This document shows positions 1 to 7,589 of a DNA stretch of 20,245 bases, in pieces. Below the pieces are notes generated by a model, which saw only the letters and a program-made list of their open reading frames with translations, ran no database searches and was not told the origin of the DNA. The DNA comes from Candidatus Poseidoniaceae archaeon. GTDB lineage: Archaea > Thermoplasmatota > Poseidoniia > Poseidoniales > Poseidoniaceae. Position numbers and translations under genes: made by a program. The stretch is from contig JAKUNY010000012.1 in the NCBI GenBank assembly GCA_022451765.1, positions 1 to 20,245 on the forward strand, written 5' to 3'. Numbering within the stretch: the stretch's first letter is position 1; each line of letters begins with the position of its first letter.

Positions 1-2
1 AG

Positions 3-806
3 CACCTTATCGATGTTGCAGAACGCCTTGAAGAACAACGAAAGGTGCGTCTGATCGCTGTTTTGGAAAAGGTCAATGAGAATTTCAAAAAGGTCTACAA
101 ATCCCTCAGCAACGGTGGTCGGGGCGAATTGTACCTTGAGAACAAAGACGAGCCATTCAAAGGTGGGCTTGAACTTTGGGCCCAGCCGAAGGGCAAGTCA
201 TCCAATGTTACCCGACACCAGCTTTCAGGAGGAGAACAATCCGTTGCTGCACTTGCATTGATTTTTGCAATTCAAGATTACGACCCAAGTCCATTTTACT
301 ACTTTGATGAGGTAGATCAAAATCTGGATAGCGTTAACGCAGAATGCATTGCAAAGATGTGTCGCGAGCGAAGCAAGGCGGCTCAATTCATTATGGTCAC
401 ATTACGCAAGGTATCCTTGCAACTCGCTGACCATCACATTGGAATTACGCATGGCGGGGATGGATGCAGCCGCAGGATTATTGATTTCGACCAAGAACAA
501 GCCATTGCATTGGGTGAACAAGCACTCAAAGAAGCAGAATCTGCAGTCGCAAAAAATGCACAACGAGCGAAGGAAGAAGAAGAAACTCTTGCTGAAATGC
601 CTCTTGTTCCTGAAGCACTTCCACCACCCCAAAGTTTGGGAGGTTTGTTGAAGCACATGCAAGAAGACGAAAGCATCACTTCGCTTGCTGAACGGACTGC
701 TGAAACAAACGAAGACATTGACGAGCGTTCTGCGCTTGTTGAAGCCCTTTCTGAAATGGATTCTGAGTCAGTCGTGGAAGAAGAGACGCCAGAAGTGGAT
801 GAATGA
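3..806 (+). CDS. smc: SMC chromosome segregation ATPase, C-terminal part (5' end outside window)
   Basis: This is the C-terminal head half of an SMC ATPase, the motor of the condensin-like complex that organises and segregates the chromosome. The reading frame is open from the window edge (codons from position 3), so the GTG at 45 is internal rather than a start. The ABC signature LSGGEQS lies near 224-244. The Walker B/D-loop stretch FYYFDEVDQNLD follows near 295-330, and the switch region with FIMVTLRK near 391-411. After the head domain the protein continues about 100 residues with a charged, Glu-rich tail, whereas most SMCs end soon after the head. scpA starts 10 bases downstream and scpB follows, so all three are probably co-transcribed. 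The Walker A, coiled coils and hinge lie outside the window. The family call is very secure. Confidence 0.96.
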   Translation, partial: HLIDVAERLEEQRKVRLIAVLEKVNENFKKVYKSLSNGGRGELYLENKDEPFKGGLELWAQPKGKSSNVTRHQLSGGEQSVAALALIFAIQDYDPSPFYYFDEVDQNLDSVNAECIAKMCRERSKAAQFIMVTLRKVSLQLADHHIGITHGGDGCSRRIIDFDQEQAIALGEQALKEAESAVAKNAQRAKEEEETLAEMPLVPEALPPPQSLGGLLKHMQEDESITSLAERTAETNEDIDERSALVEALSEMDSESVVEEETPEVDE

Positions 807-816
807 GGTGTTGTAG

Positions 817-1989
817 ATGATTCAGCAAGGACTCGATCAGTGGTTTTTGCGACAAGATGTCATCGATCAACTGTTGCAAACTGGAGATGATGATCTTGAA
901 GGGATCAATGCTTATGCTGACAGAATCCTGATGATTGCTCAGACTGAAGAAGCAGAACATCAGACCCTTGAAGATCCGTTTGATCGTAGCGTTGCCCTTG
1001 TTCTATCCCTTGTGAACAGTGAGGGATTGGACGCGTGGAACATTGATCTCACGTCGTTTCTGCGGCAATTCATGAAACGGGTCAAGTCGCAAGCACACAG
1101 TTTGGATTTACCTGCCTGTGGCCGTTTAATCCGAATGGCATGGGAGGTTCTAAACCACCAGGCGGCTCACCTTTTCGACCGGATTCAGTATCAAGACAAT
1201 GAAGATGAATGGGATACAGGATTTGATTTTGGATGGGAAACAGAATACGATGATCATGAATTTCATTTTACGAATACGGTTTTGCAGGGAAATGCAGACG
1301 ATGTCCTTGAGAGCCTGTTCGATGAACGAGTCCGTCGGGACGAAGGCCGCCCAGTAACGCTTGGAGAATTGCTCTCAGCGCTCAAAGATGCTGCCGATGA
1401 TGCGGATGCTCAGAAACTTCGTGAGAAGAACCGTATCGCGCACGCAATTGAACTTGAGGACATGATTTCCAATGTTGGAGGTCGTATGCACAATGAAGAT
1501 CTTGACGGTGACATTGAGCGATGTTGGACTGCTTTACGTCAAACAACGGTGGAGATGGGTTCCAGCAATGTCCCTCTCAAATCGGTCATCAAAACACTGG
1601 TACCAATCCTTGAATCTGCTTTTGGAAGTATTCCTGAAGGATACGATGAGGACGCTCGGGTTAGTTCATTCATCGCGGGCCTCTTTCTTACTCACAAAGG
1701 CATGGCCTCCATTACTCAAGGAAATCAACTCAACGATGTCATCATGATTGAAGATCTCTGGCCACAACTGACAAACTTTGCAGATGTTGTTGATGCAACA
1801 CTCGAAGCAGACCAAGAGGCACAAGTTGCGAGGGATGAGGCGAAAACAGGCTCAGTCTTGCATGCTGAGCGTCTGCAAGAGCGTGCAGAGAAAGCCCGCC
1901 TAGCTGAGGAAAAAGCAAGACAGAAGATCGAAGAAGAGCAGCAAACGGTAAACTCCGATTTCGATGAGCACGAATGGTTGGTAGAGTAG
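817..1989 (+). CDS. scpA: ScpA, kleisin subunit of SMC-ScpAB
   Basis: ScpA is the kleisin that bridges the SMC heads and recruits ScpB. The N-terminal part contains DPFDRSVALVLSLVNSEGLD followed by AWNIDLTSFLRQF (about residues 49-83), which matches the ScpA pattern of a DPFD/PLDLLL helix followed by W-[DN]-I. Near residues 285-310 a short winged-helix-like segment (SSFIAGLFLTHKGM) fits the domain that contacts the SMC cap. At 390 residues it is longer than the usual 230-280. The excess is an acidic aromatic insert around residues 125-150 (DEWDTGFDFGWE) and a charged, probably coiled-coil tail over the last 65 residues. The ATG at 817 has GAGGTG at 805-810, overlapping the smc stop region, which indicates translational coupling. 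Position between smc and scpB strongly supports the name. Confidence 0.93.
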   Translation: MIQQGLDQWFLRQDVIDQLLQTGDDDLEGINAYADRILMIAQTEEAEHQTLEDPFDRSVALVLSLVNSEGLDAWNIDLTSFLRQFMKRVKSQAHSLDLPACGRLIRMAWEVLNHQAAHLFDRIQYQDNEDEWDTGFDFGWETEYDDHEFHFTNTVLQGNADDVLESLFDERVRRDEGRPVTLGELLSALKDAADDADAQKLREKNRIAHAIELEDMISNVGGRMHNEDLDGDIERCWTALRQTTVEMGSSNVPLKSVIKTLVPILESAFGSIPEGYDEDARVSSFIAGLFLTHKGMASITQGNQLNDVIMIEDLWPQLTNFADVVDATLEADQEAQVARDEAKTGSVLHAERLQERAEKARLAEEKARQKIEEEQQTVNSDFDEHEWLVE

Positions 1990-1997
1990 GTGATACA

Positions 1998-2597
1998 GTG
2001 TCAGAACTCGCATTAGAAACTCTTCTCGAAGCAACACTTTTTGGTTCTGGCAAGTCCCTTTCCGTAAAAGATCTCTCCGAATCCCTTGGCTATGAGGAGG
2101 ATGAGATTTCTGAAGCACTGACCTCTTTGCAAGGAACGATTAAACGACGCAGAGGTGGAGCCCTTCGAATCGTTGAAATCGGTGGTAAATGGGCAATGGA
2201 GGTTCGTTCGAATGTTGCTGAACATCTGCCAAAAGAAACAAAGACAGAGATGCCAAAGAAGCTCCTCAAAGCCGCAGCGTTGATTGCTTATCATCAGCCA
2301 ATGCCGCAATCCCGATTGGTTGAATTACTTGGACAAAAAGCGTACGACTACGTTCGAGAACTTTCCCAACATGGCATGATCATGCGTCGGCGCGACGGCA
2401 ATACCAGGCGATTAACGACAACTCGGCGATTCTCAGAAGCGTTTGGCTGTCCGCACACGGATTTACGAAAAGTGCGAAAGTGGTTTAGGGAGCAAGTCAC
2501 TGAAGCAGGTATGTTCGATGGTATGGAGTCTGAAGTACTCAAAGAAGTGGGCGAAGATGGCCTAGTTCAATCCACTCTTCCATTTGAGGATGAGTGA
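1998..2597 (+). CDS. scpB: ScpB, winged-helix subunit of SMC-ScpAB
   Basis: ScpB is a tandem winged-helix protein that dimerises and binds the ScpA kleisin. The start SELALETLLEATLFGSGKSL matches the family's opening helix (IEALLF..GEPLS). The second winged helix is visible in KAAALIAYHQPMPQSRLVEL (residues about 91-110), followed by VRELSQHGMI and a basic wing MRRRDGNTRRLTTTRRF ending in FLEAFG-like FSEAFG. I chose the GTG at 1998 because AGGTGA at 1988-1993 sits four bases upstream, the spacing seen elsewhere in this window. An in-frame ATG at 1974 would add eight residues and overlap scpA. The 199-residue length is typical. The C-terminus ends VQSTLPFEDE. The stop TGA at 2595-2597 directly touches the stop of the convergent HMGR gene. 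Confidence 0.93.
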   Translation: MSELALETLLEATLFGSGKSLSVKDLSESLGYEEDEISEALTSLQGTIKRRRGGALRIVEIGGKWAMEVRSNVAEHLPKETKTEMPKKLLKAAALIAYHQPMPQSRLVELLGQKAYDYVRELSQHGMIMRRRDGNTRRLTTTRRFSEAFGCPHTDLRKVRKWFREQVTEAGMFDGMESEVLKEVGEDGLVQSTLPFEDE

Positions 2598-3893
2598 TTA
2601 GGAACGATGTTGCTTGAGAATCTCTGCAACTCTCGTCTGAGTTTTTGGTCCGTCCTCAGTGATTAATTGTTGAGCAACACGTTCAATTTCGTCTCCCACG
2701 GCTCCAGCACTTACGGCCATGTTCTTTGCGTGGAGGCGCATGTGGCCCTTTTGTATCCCACTGGTTGCTAAGGCGCGAAGAGCGCCAAGGTTCTGTGCTA
2801 AACCCGCAGCAGCCATGACAGATGCCAGTTCTTGTGCGGATTCAACACCGAGAATTTTCAAATTCGCTCGAGCCACTGGGTGGACCTTTGATGCTCCACC
2901 AACAATCCCGACAGCCATTGGCGTCTCAATCGTCCCAATGAGATTGCCCTGAGCATCCTTCTCCCATTGTGTGATTGATGCATATCGCCCTTGCTTGTAT
3001 GCAACATATGCGTGGCACCCCGCCTCAACTGCACGCCAATCCTGCCCGCAAGCAACCGCTACAGCAGAGATTCCGTTCATCACGCCCTTGTTGTGCGTTG
3101 CAGCTCTGTATGGATCTGCCATCGCAAAATGATGTGCCTCGAGTATGCCTTCGATAATGGATTCTCCATCGGACCGATCGCCGGTGTTGCTCATTTCTTC
3201 TGGAGTAAACGTTGCCGCAACTCGTGCTAGCCGTTCGGTTGCTAGATTGGACAAAATTCTCAACAAGGATCGCCCGTTCGTAATGGTCTCAAGTTCTGGT
3301 GCAAGTAGTTCCGCCATTGTATTTACTGCATTAGCTCCCATCGCATCCCGGCAGTCAACATGGATATGGACGATGAGCATGGGTCCTGAGAGGGTTTCGA
3401 TCGAACGCATCGATATGTCTTTGCATCCTCCTCCAAGCCGAATCATGGTCGAAGGTAAACTGTTTGCGAGTGCCATGAGCTCTCCTTTCTTGGCCTCAAT
3501 TTGTTCCATCGCCGCTGAGTGGTCTGCGATGTCCAAGAGTTGAATCTGGGCAAGCATGATTGGTTTATCGTTGTTGGAAGTAAAGCCACCGTGCGCATGA
3601 CACCGTTTTGCCATGTTTGAAGCGGCAGCAACGACACTCGATTCTTCCAGGCAAAACGGGACGACGTAATGCTTTTGATCGATAATAAAATTAGTAGCAA
3701 CTCCAACAGGAAGGGACATTGTACCAATGACGTTCTCAATCATACGATCAGCAGCGGAATCATCGAGTTCTCCATTTGAAGCGAGAGCAGCAACGTGTTC
3801 CTCACTCAAACCTGCAAGATCAGCAATCTTGCTTCTGCGTTCATCAACATCAAGTTTGTAGAAGCCTTTGAGGCGGCTGTTATCGACAGGCAT
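2598..3893 (-). CDS. mvaA: Class II (bacterial-type) hydroxymethylglutaryl-CoA reductase
   Basis: This enzyme interconverts HMG-CoA and mevalonate. In an archaeon it would feed isoprenoid lipid synthesis. The sequence follows the class II enzyme of Pseudomonas mevalonii along its whole length (431 residues against about 428). It has the dimer motif ENVIG at 53-57 and LPVGVATNF at 61-69. Active-site residues visible are Glu83 in CLEESS, Lys269 in THNKG, Asp285 in GQDW and a His in GHMRLH near 384. The nucleotide-binding motif DAMGAN is at 183-188. Most archaea use class I enzymes; class II versions in Archaeoglobus and Thermoplasmatales are known and attributed to transfer from bacteria. Cofactor preference (NADH or NADPH) cannot be read safely here. 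GAGGA lies about five bases before the ATG. Expression is probably controlled by the TTAACG array just upstream. Confidence 0.95.
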   Translation of the reverse strand: MPVDNSRLKGFYKLDVDERRSKIADLAGLSEEHVAALASNGELDDSAADRMIENVIGTMSLPVGVATNFIIDQKHYVVPFCLEESSVVAAASNMAKRCHAHGGFTSNNDKPIMLAQIQLLDIADHSAAMEQIEAKKGELMALANSLPSTMIRLGGGCKDISMRSIETLSGPMLIVHIHVDCRDAMGANAVNTMAELLAPELETITNGRSLLRILSNLATERLARVAATFTPEEMSNTGDRSDGESIIEGILEAHHFAMADPYRAATHNKGVMNGISAVAVACGQDWRAVEAGCHAYVAYKQGRYASITQWEKDAQGNLIGTIETPMAVGIVGGASKVHPVARANLKILGVESAQELASVMAAAGLAQNLGALRALATSGIQKGHMRLHAKNMAVSAGAVGDEIERVAQQLITEDGPKTQTRVAEILKQHRS

Positions 3894-3948
3894 GACGTCT
3901 CCTCACATCCTCCGAAGGCTGTGTAATGCATGAATCAATCGGAGGATA

Positions 3949-4003
3949 TTAACGGCATTAACGGCTTATTTAACGCGTTAAAATAGCGTTAATGTTGCGT
4001 TAA
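3949..4003. promoter_or_regulatory. Symmetric array of six TTAACG half-sites (putative operator or origin element)
   Basis: Three TTAACG copies at 3949, 3958 and 3970 are followed by three CGTTAA copies at 3976, 3987 and 3998. The array is mirror-symmetric about position 3975/3976, where the inner pair forms the perfect palindrome TTTAACGCGTTAAA (3969-3982). Spacings of 9-12 bases approximate one helical turn. A seventh copy is at 4035-4040. The array lies between the divergent starts of HMGR and the AAA+ gene. It overlaps a TATA-like TTAAATAA on the minus strand (3966-3973) that would serve HMGR. It could be an operator for a cooperatively binding regulator or an iteron-like initiator site; the sequence alone does not decide. 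Confidence 0.7.
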
Positions 4004-4082
4004 TGCGTGCTTTTCATGGTCCACGGTTGTTTGATTAACGTCTCATAACAGGTCGAAGAAATGCATACGCTCCATGAAATAT

Positions 4083-4091
4083 CATATACTT
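4083..4091 (+). promoter_or_regulatory. Possible TATA box for the AAA+ operon (leaderless start)
   Basis: CATATACTT is centred about 23-25 bases before the ATG at 4110, close to the archaeal TATA-to-start distance, so transcription could begin at or near the initiator codon. No Shine-Dalgarno sequence is visible in the 20 bases before this ATG, which agrees with a leaderless message. The box itself is a weak match. Confidence 0.4.
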
Positions 4092-4109
4092 GGTTGATGT
4101 TGCTCGGAC

Positions 4110-5831
4110 ATGCAAGGAAACACGCTTGACTTTGGCTTTCCTCAACTAAGCGAGGATCCATTTTCTTCTAACCCCTTAGACAAGGAGGAATTCGATCTTC
4201 TGGTTGGAAGGCATGCTATGTTCGAGGAATTGGAGAGGAAAATAACCTTCAAATCCGCAGATCGCATATTGCTCGTTGGAGAATTTGGCTCTGGAAAAAC
4301 GTCCTTCATGCAATGCTTGGGAACACGAACGAACCTTCACTTAAGCGTCGATAGGATTGCTTTCTCCGAACCTGGAGTTGAATTGATGAAAGACTTGTAT
4401 GCTCAATTAATCGATGGTTCACCTCCGCATGATTATCAAAAGTTGAGTAAGGATTTGCGTCGCATGCTCCATGATTCTCGCCAAATGCTCCCTCTTGTAA
4501 CGATTGATGCTGATATGGCAGACGTGTCTTCCCTCGAGGCATGCTTACGCTCCTCTCTGCACTTTTTTGAACGTCTACCTGCATTGGTTGTTCTTGCAAT
4601 AAACCCGCAACAACAGTCGCTTATCTCAGAGCAATTGTTGCAACGGTTTGAACTCCGAACCATGACGAGTCTCGACACTGACGGAATCAAAGCATTGGTC
4701 GAACGTCGCATATCCAAGGCATCCTCTCAACCCTACAACATGTCAACGGACGACGCAAAACGTTTGCTCCAACTAAGCAGAAGTGGACAACCTAGTGCGG
4801 TTATAAAGGTTCTACGAGATACGGTTGCGGGCAATTACACGCCACCAACGAACGTCGATCAACAACCTGAGGCGCAAATCCAAGAGCAATCCATAACAGA
4901 ATGGGAGGCCGATGAGGAATCTGAAGGGCTGAGTCTTGAATCGGATGCAGGAGACATTCTCCAAGAAGAATCGACCAAACCATCTGATTCTGTCGAGGAA
5001 TCATGGGAAGCGACCCCAGGTATGACCGAGGCATCTGGTTTTGACCTCGATTTAGAAATTCTTGATGAACCCGTTGATGAACAACCCGAAGTTCAGGAAG
5101 TAGTTGCTGCGTCTGAGGGAGACCAGGAGCTTGATGATGCCTATGTCACAGAGGATAGTTTACCTTTTTCAGGTGTTTTTGGGGGCTTAAGAAGTCGAAG
5201 AAGAATCATCAACAATGAACTGGATTCAATCCCAGAAGGTCAATTCAAAGCCACAGAAAAAGGAACTGCATTCTGGACTGCTGATGACCAATTGCCATTC
5301 GTAGGGCAAAAGGATGATTCGCCAGAAACAGGATCAGTCGATGATACACAGCACCCAATCGGTGAAGAAATTGATCCGACTGAGTTGTTTGAAATTCAAC
5401 CCGATGCTGATTTCAAAGTCGATTCAACCACAATCGAGACCTTTACTCGCTTGCTGGCCCAAGTACTAGGGCCTTCAAATGCTGAGTTGAGTGGAGAGCA
5501 AAGCCTGGTTGAGCAACTACGTGCATTGTCAAGACCAAGACTAACCCAAAAGGAAGAACATGTTCTCAGCATTGCTGCACTAAGCTCGCTCACAGCCTCT
5601 GAATCTATTGTCGTTGCAGAGGCCAAAAGCCGGACCATCTCACCCTCAGACAAAGCCCTTCTAGAGCGTCTATGCATAAAACGAGCACGTCTTTCTCAGA
5701 TTTGCAATCGGCTGCACAAGGCAGGAATTCTTCATGCTCGTATGGTGGGACGTTCCAGAATGTTTGGACTTACCAGAACTGCACTGGCCCAATTGATTGC
5801 ATGGGGTATTGTTGGAGGTGAAGATCAATGA
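4110..5831 (+). CDS. ORC/ExeA-like AAA+ ATPase with acidic linker and C-terminal winged helix
   Basis: I do not recognise a named family. Residues 25-240 look like an AAA+ module of the ORC/ExeA type: LLVGR at 30-34, Walker A GEFGSGKT at 57-64, a strand LPLVTIDAD at 127-135 in the Walker B position, sensor-1-like LVVLAIN at 159-165, an Arg in LLQRFELR, and the lid pattern LDTDGIKALVERRI. The glutamate normally after the Walker B aspartate is Ala134, so hydrolysis may be weak. Residues 255-430 are acidic and low in complexity, with two similar short motifs (DSLPFSG and DDQLPFVG). The last ~100 residues resemble a MarR-like winged helix (LSQICNRLHKAGILHARMVG). Its stop overlaps the next ATG, so it heads a three-gene operon. 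A DNA-binding, switch-like or initiator-like role is inference. Confidence 0.75.
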   Translation: MQGNTLDFGFPQLSEDPFSSNPLDKEEFDLLVGRHAMFEELERKITFKSADRILLVGEFGSGKTSFMQCLGTRTNLHLSVDRIAFSEPGVELMKDLYAQLIDGSPPHDYQKLSKDLRRMLHDSRQMLPLVTIDADMADVSSLEACLRSSLHFFERLPALVVLAINPQQQSLISEQLLQRFELRTMTSLDTDGIKALVERRISKASSQPYNMSTDDAKRLLQLSRSGQPSAVIKVLRDTVAGNYTPPTNVDQQPEAQIQEQSITEWEADEESEGLSLESDAGDILQEESTKPSDSVEESWEATPGMTEASGFDLDLEILDEPVDEQPEVQEVVAASEGDQELDDAYVTEDSLPFSGVFGGLRSRRRIINNELDSIPEGQFKATEKGTAFWTADDQLPFVGQKDDSPETGSVDDTQHPIGEEIDPTELFEIQPDADFKVDSTTIETFTRLLAQVLGPSNAELSGEQSLVEQLRALSRPRLTQKEEHVLSIAALSSLTASESIVVAEAKSRTISPSDKALLERLCIKRARLSQICNRLHKAGILHARMVGRSRMFGLTRTALAQLIAWGIVGGEDQ

Positions 5832-6877
5832 CATGGTCTGTAAGTTGGTCTTGGCAATCACCCGCTAGGATCAGTGCGATTGAATCCGTCAATGGACATC
5901 TTTGTCTCGCATACGGTCTCGAATTGACGTTGTTCAATGAGGTAAATGAAATCCAGTGGGAACGAAGTATGCCATTCAAAGTGCATGCGATTTGCAATGC
6001 AGATGGCCGCATTGGTGTCCTAGCAGCGCATGCCTTTTATCTCCTGAACACGGTTGATGGTTCATTGGTACATGAGGGACGTTCGAGCCCAGGAGGCTTC
6101 TTGCAACTGCTCAATCGTCCAGGTGGAGGTTGGGTGTTGGCAGGACGTGATGGTAATTTTCATCTCTTTGATGCAAACGTAATCGGAATTCGGCGTATTC
6201 AATCCGGAGTTGTTCGTCGTTTGATTGGATGGCTGGACAGAGAACATCTATTGTGGCAAGATGCAAGTGGTGTCGTATATTGTGGTCAAATAGCTCAACA
6301 AGACAAGCGTCGTGTTGTGGACGCAACAGTATGGAGTTGGGTTTCTCCTCTCACCGATGGACATATGCTCCTACAATCAGCTGACGGTCAACTTTGGGAT
6401 GGCATACCTCATCCGTACGGCTGGGATGCTCTTGAACGAATTGAAATTGAATCGTTGGAACCGCTCGTCGCAACCCGAACGGCCGATGGGTGGTGGGTGC
6501 TGGGAATCGAAGGACACCTCGATCACATGAGTTCAGAAAGCGAGGAAGTTCGGATAGGAGAAGGCATGAACCTTGGAGATTTACTGATTCGCCTCGGTCC
6601 AAATTCGATGGTTACATGCCGTCGAGATGGTTTGGTTCGCAGGTGGGTTGCTCCTCACCTCGCAGAAGAACAACGCCGCCATCGACAAAAAGAGGCTGCG
6701 GATGCGAAACTTGCTCGTTCTTGGGATGAGCGCCGACAATTGTTCCAAAGAGCACTTGCAGCCGAAGATGAAGGCCGATTATCAAGAGCCATCGAACTTT
6801 ACGAAGCTCTCGGGCGAAAAGAGGATGTGCAGAGGCTCTTGCGTAGGCAGAAAGGAGGCGATTCGTTTGAATCCTGA
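5828..6877 (+). CDS. Beta-propeller-like protein with C-terminal helical (TPR-like) tail
   Basis: No named family recognised. Residues 1-275 consist of repeated short strands with recurring DG-hydrophobic-aromatic turns: GRDGNFHLFD near 106-115, SGVVYCGQI near 147-155, ADGQLWDG near 185-192, IEGHLDHMS near 227-235 and RRDGLVRRWV near 265-274. This is the look of a WD40/PQQ-type beta-propeller used as a protein-binding platform. From 276 onward it is helical and very charged, ending in a TPR-like unit (RALAAEDEGRLSRAIELYEA). It has no signal peptide or membrane segment and so is cytosolic. The ATG overlaps the upstream stop (ATGA at 5828-5831) and is preceded by GGAGGTGA at 5814-5821, so translation is coupled to the AAA+ gene. 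Equal production of the two suggests a physical complex, which is inference. Confidence 0.65.
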   Translation: MTWSVSWSWQSPARISAIESVNGHLCLAYGLELTLFNEVNEIQWERSMPFKVHAICNADGRIGVLAAHAFYLLNTVDGSLVHEGRSSPGGFLQLLNRPGGGWVLAGRDGNFHLFDANVIGIRRIQSGVVRRLIGWLDREHLLWQDASGVVYCGQIAQQDKRRVVDATVWSWVSPLTDGHMLLQSADGQLWDGIPHPYGWDALERIEIESLEPLVATRTADGWWVLGIEGHLDHMSSESEEVRIGEGMNLGDLLIRLGPNSMVTCRRDGLVRRWVAPHLAEEQRRHRQKEAADAKLARSWDERRQLFQRALAAEDEGRLSRAIELYEALGRKEDVQRLLRRQKGGDSFES

Positions 6878-7160
6878 TCAAACTCTGACAGTCGAACGTG
6901 TCAAACATTATCTTAGTATCACGGAAAAGGCAAGGGATAAGGCAACGCCTTTGGCGTCAACGCCGGAACAAAAATTGATGCTCAAGACCTTGCTTTCGAT
7001 GGCAGATGATTACGCACATGACGCACAATATTTCCTCAAACAAGGCGAACTTATTCGAGCATTTGGAGCGATAAATTACGCTCATGCTTGGATTGATGCT
7101 GGAGTAAAATTACGCTTACTCGATGGACACGGTGACGATGTATTGTTCACGCTACCTTAA
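6867..7160 (+). CDS. DUF357 family protein
   Basis: This is a 97-residue helical protein matching the archaeal DUF357 family, whose function is unknown. The diagnostic stretch is AFGAINYAHAWIDAGVKL at about 65-82, preceded by ADDYAHDAQYFLKQGELIR and by an N-terminal helix ERVKHYLSITEKA. I chose the TTG at 6867 because a strong AAGGAGG at 6852-6858 lies eight bases upstream and the family's first helix begins just after it. The frame is open further upstream, but that part is only a shadow of the preceding gene. The TTG lies inside the propeller gene, whose stop is at 6875-6877, so all three genes of the operon overlap. Its 3' end overlaps the convergent regulator gene by 14 bases. Confidence 0.85.
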   Translation: MNPDQTLTVERVKHYLSITEKARDKATPLASTPEQKLMLKTLLSMADDYAHDAQYFLKQGELIRAFGAINYAHAWIDAGVKLRLLDGHGDDVLFTLP

Positions 7161-7560
7161 ACGAATGGCCAGCAGTTTGTTCAACATTGCGTACCATATC
7201 ATGCACTGCATCAGCCTCAAGAAGAATCTCTTTTGCTCGTTTCCTCGCTTTGTTAACGAATGGTAGGATCGATTGTTCTAAACTCATTCGAAGCCTGTAG
7301 ATGTGTGCAGGCCGGCCGCGAGATATCTCTGCCCGAGGTGAATAGTGGACGAGGTTCATATCTCGCAGCTCTGAAATTGCAACACTGACGTCAGGCTGAC
7401 GAATGTCACAGTGGAGTTGCAGATCTTTCGACGTTGCTGCACCATGGTAGTGAAGACACAGTAGAACGCTTGCAGTATTTTCATTTGCCCCAAGTTGGAT
7501 GAGTTTCTCTCGGAGTGGTTCATGATGAATTCCGTTTTTAAAATCCTCACCGGCCGCCAT
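7147..7560 (-). CDS. Winged helix-turn-helix transcriptional regulator (MarR/TrmB-like)
   Basis: A 137-residue DNA-binding regulator. Residues about 20-82 form a winged helix: LGANENTASVLLCLHYHG, then the recognition part TSKDLQLHCDIRQPDVSVAI, SELRDMNLVHYSP, and a basic wing ISRGRPAHIYRL typical of archaeal MarR/TrmB-like regulators. The C-terminal 50 residues (LPFVNKARKRAKEILLEA) are helical and probably dimerise. No ligand-binding domain is visible and the target is unknown. The ATG at 7560 lies about 26 bases from the centre of a clear TATA box (7582-7589), so its message is probably leaderless. It stands alone between the translation operon and the DUF357 gene, which it overlaps tail to tail by 14 bases. 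Confidence 0.85.
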   Translation of the reverse strand: MAAGEDFKNGIHHEPLREKLIQLGANENTASVLLCLHYHGAATSKDLQLHCDIRQPDVSVAISELRDMNLVHYSPRAEISRGRPAHIYRLRMSLEQSILPFVNKARKRAKEILLEADAVHDMVRNVEQTAGHSFKVA

Positions 7561-7581
7561 GGGTTTATTACAAATGCGAGA

Positions 7582-7589
7582 TTATATAA
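7582..7589 (-). promoter_or_regulatory. TATA box of the winged-helix regulator (leaderless promoter)
   Basis: TTATATAA sits inside the palindrome ATTATATAAT (7581-7590). Its centre is about 25.5 bases from the A of the start codon at 7560, the normal archaeal distance from TATA to transcription start. There is no Shine-Dalgarno sequence. The whole gap 7561-7674 is AT-rich and otherwise holds only the 3' flank of the PIN gene; I see no RNA gene in it. Confidence 0.7.

Noticed and set aside
3145..3543. 132-residue plus-strand frame inside HMGR
   Set aside because: The minus-strand HMGR is matched over its full length, so this antisense frame is a by-product of its codon use.
3945..4040. TTAACG array as a CRISPR array
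   Set aside because: The unit is only six bases with no uniform spacers, and the arrangement is inverted rather than direct.
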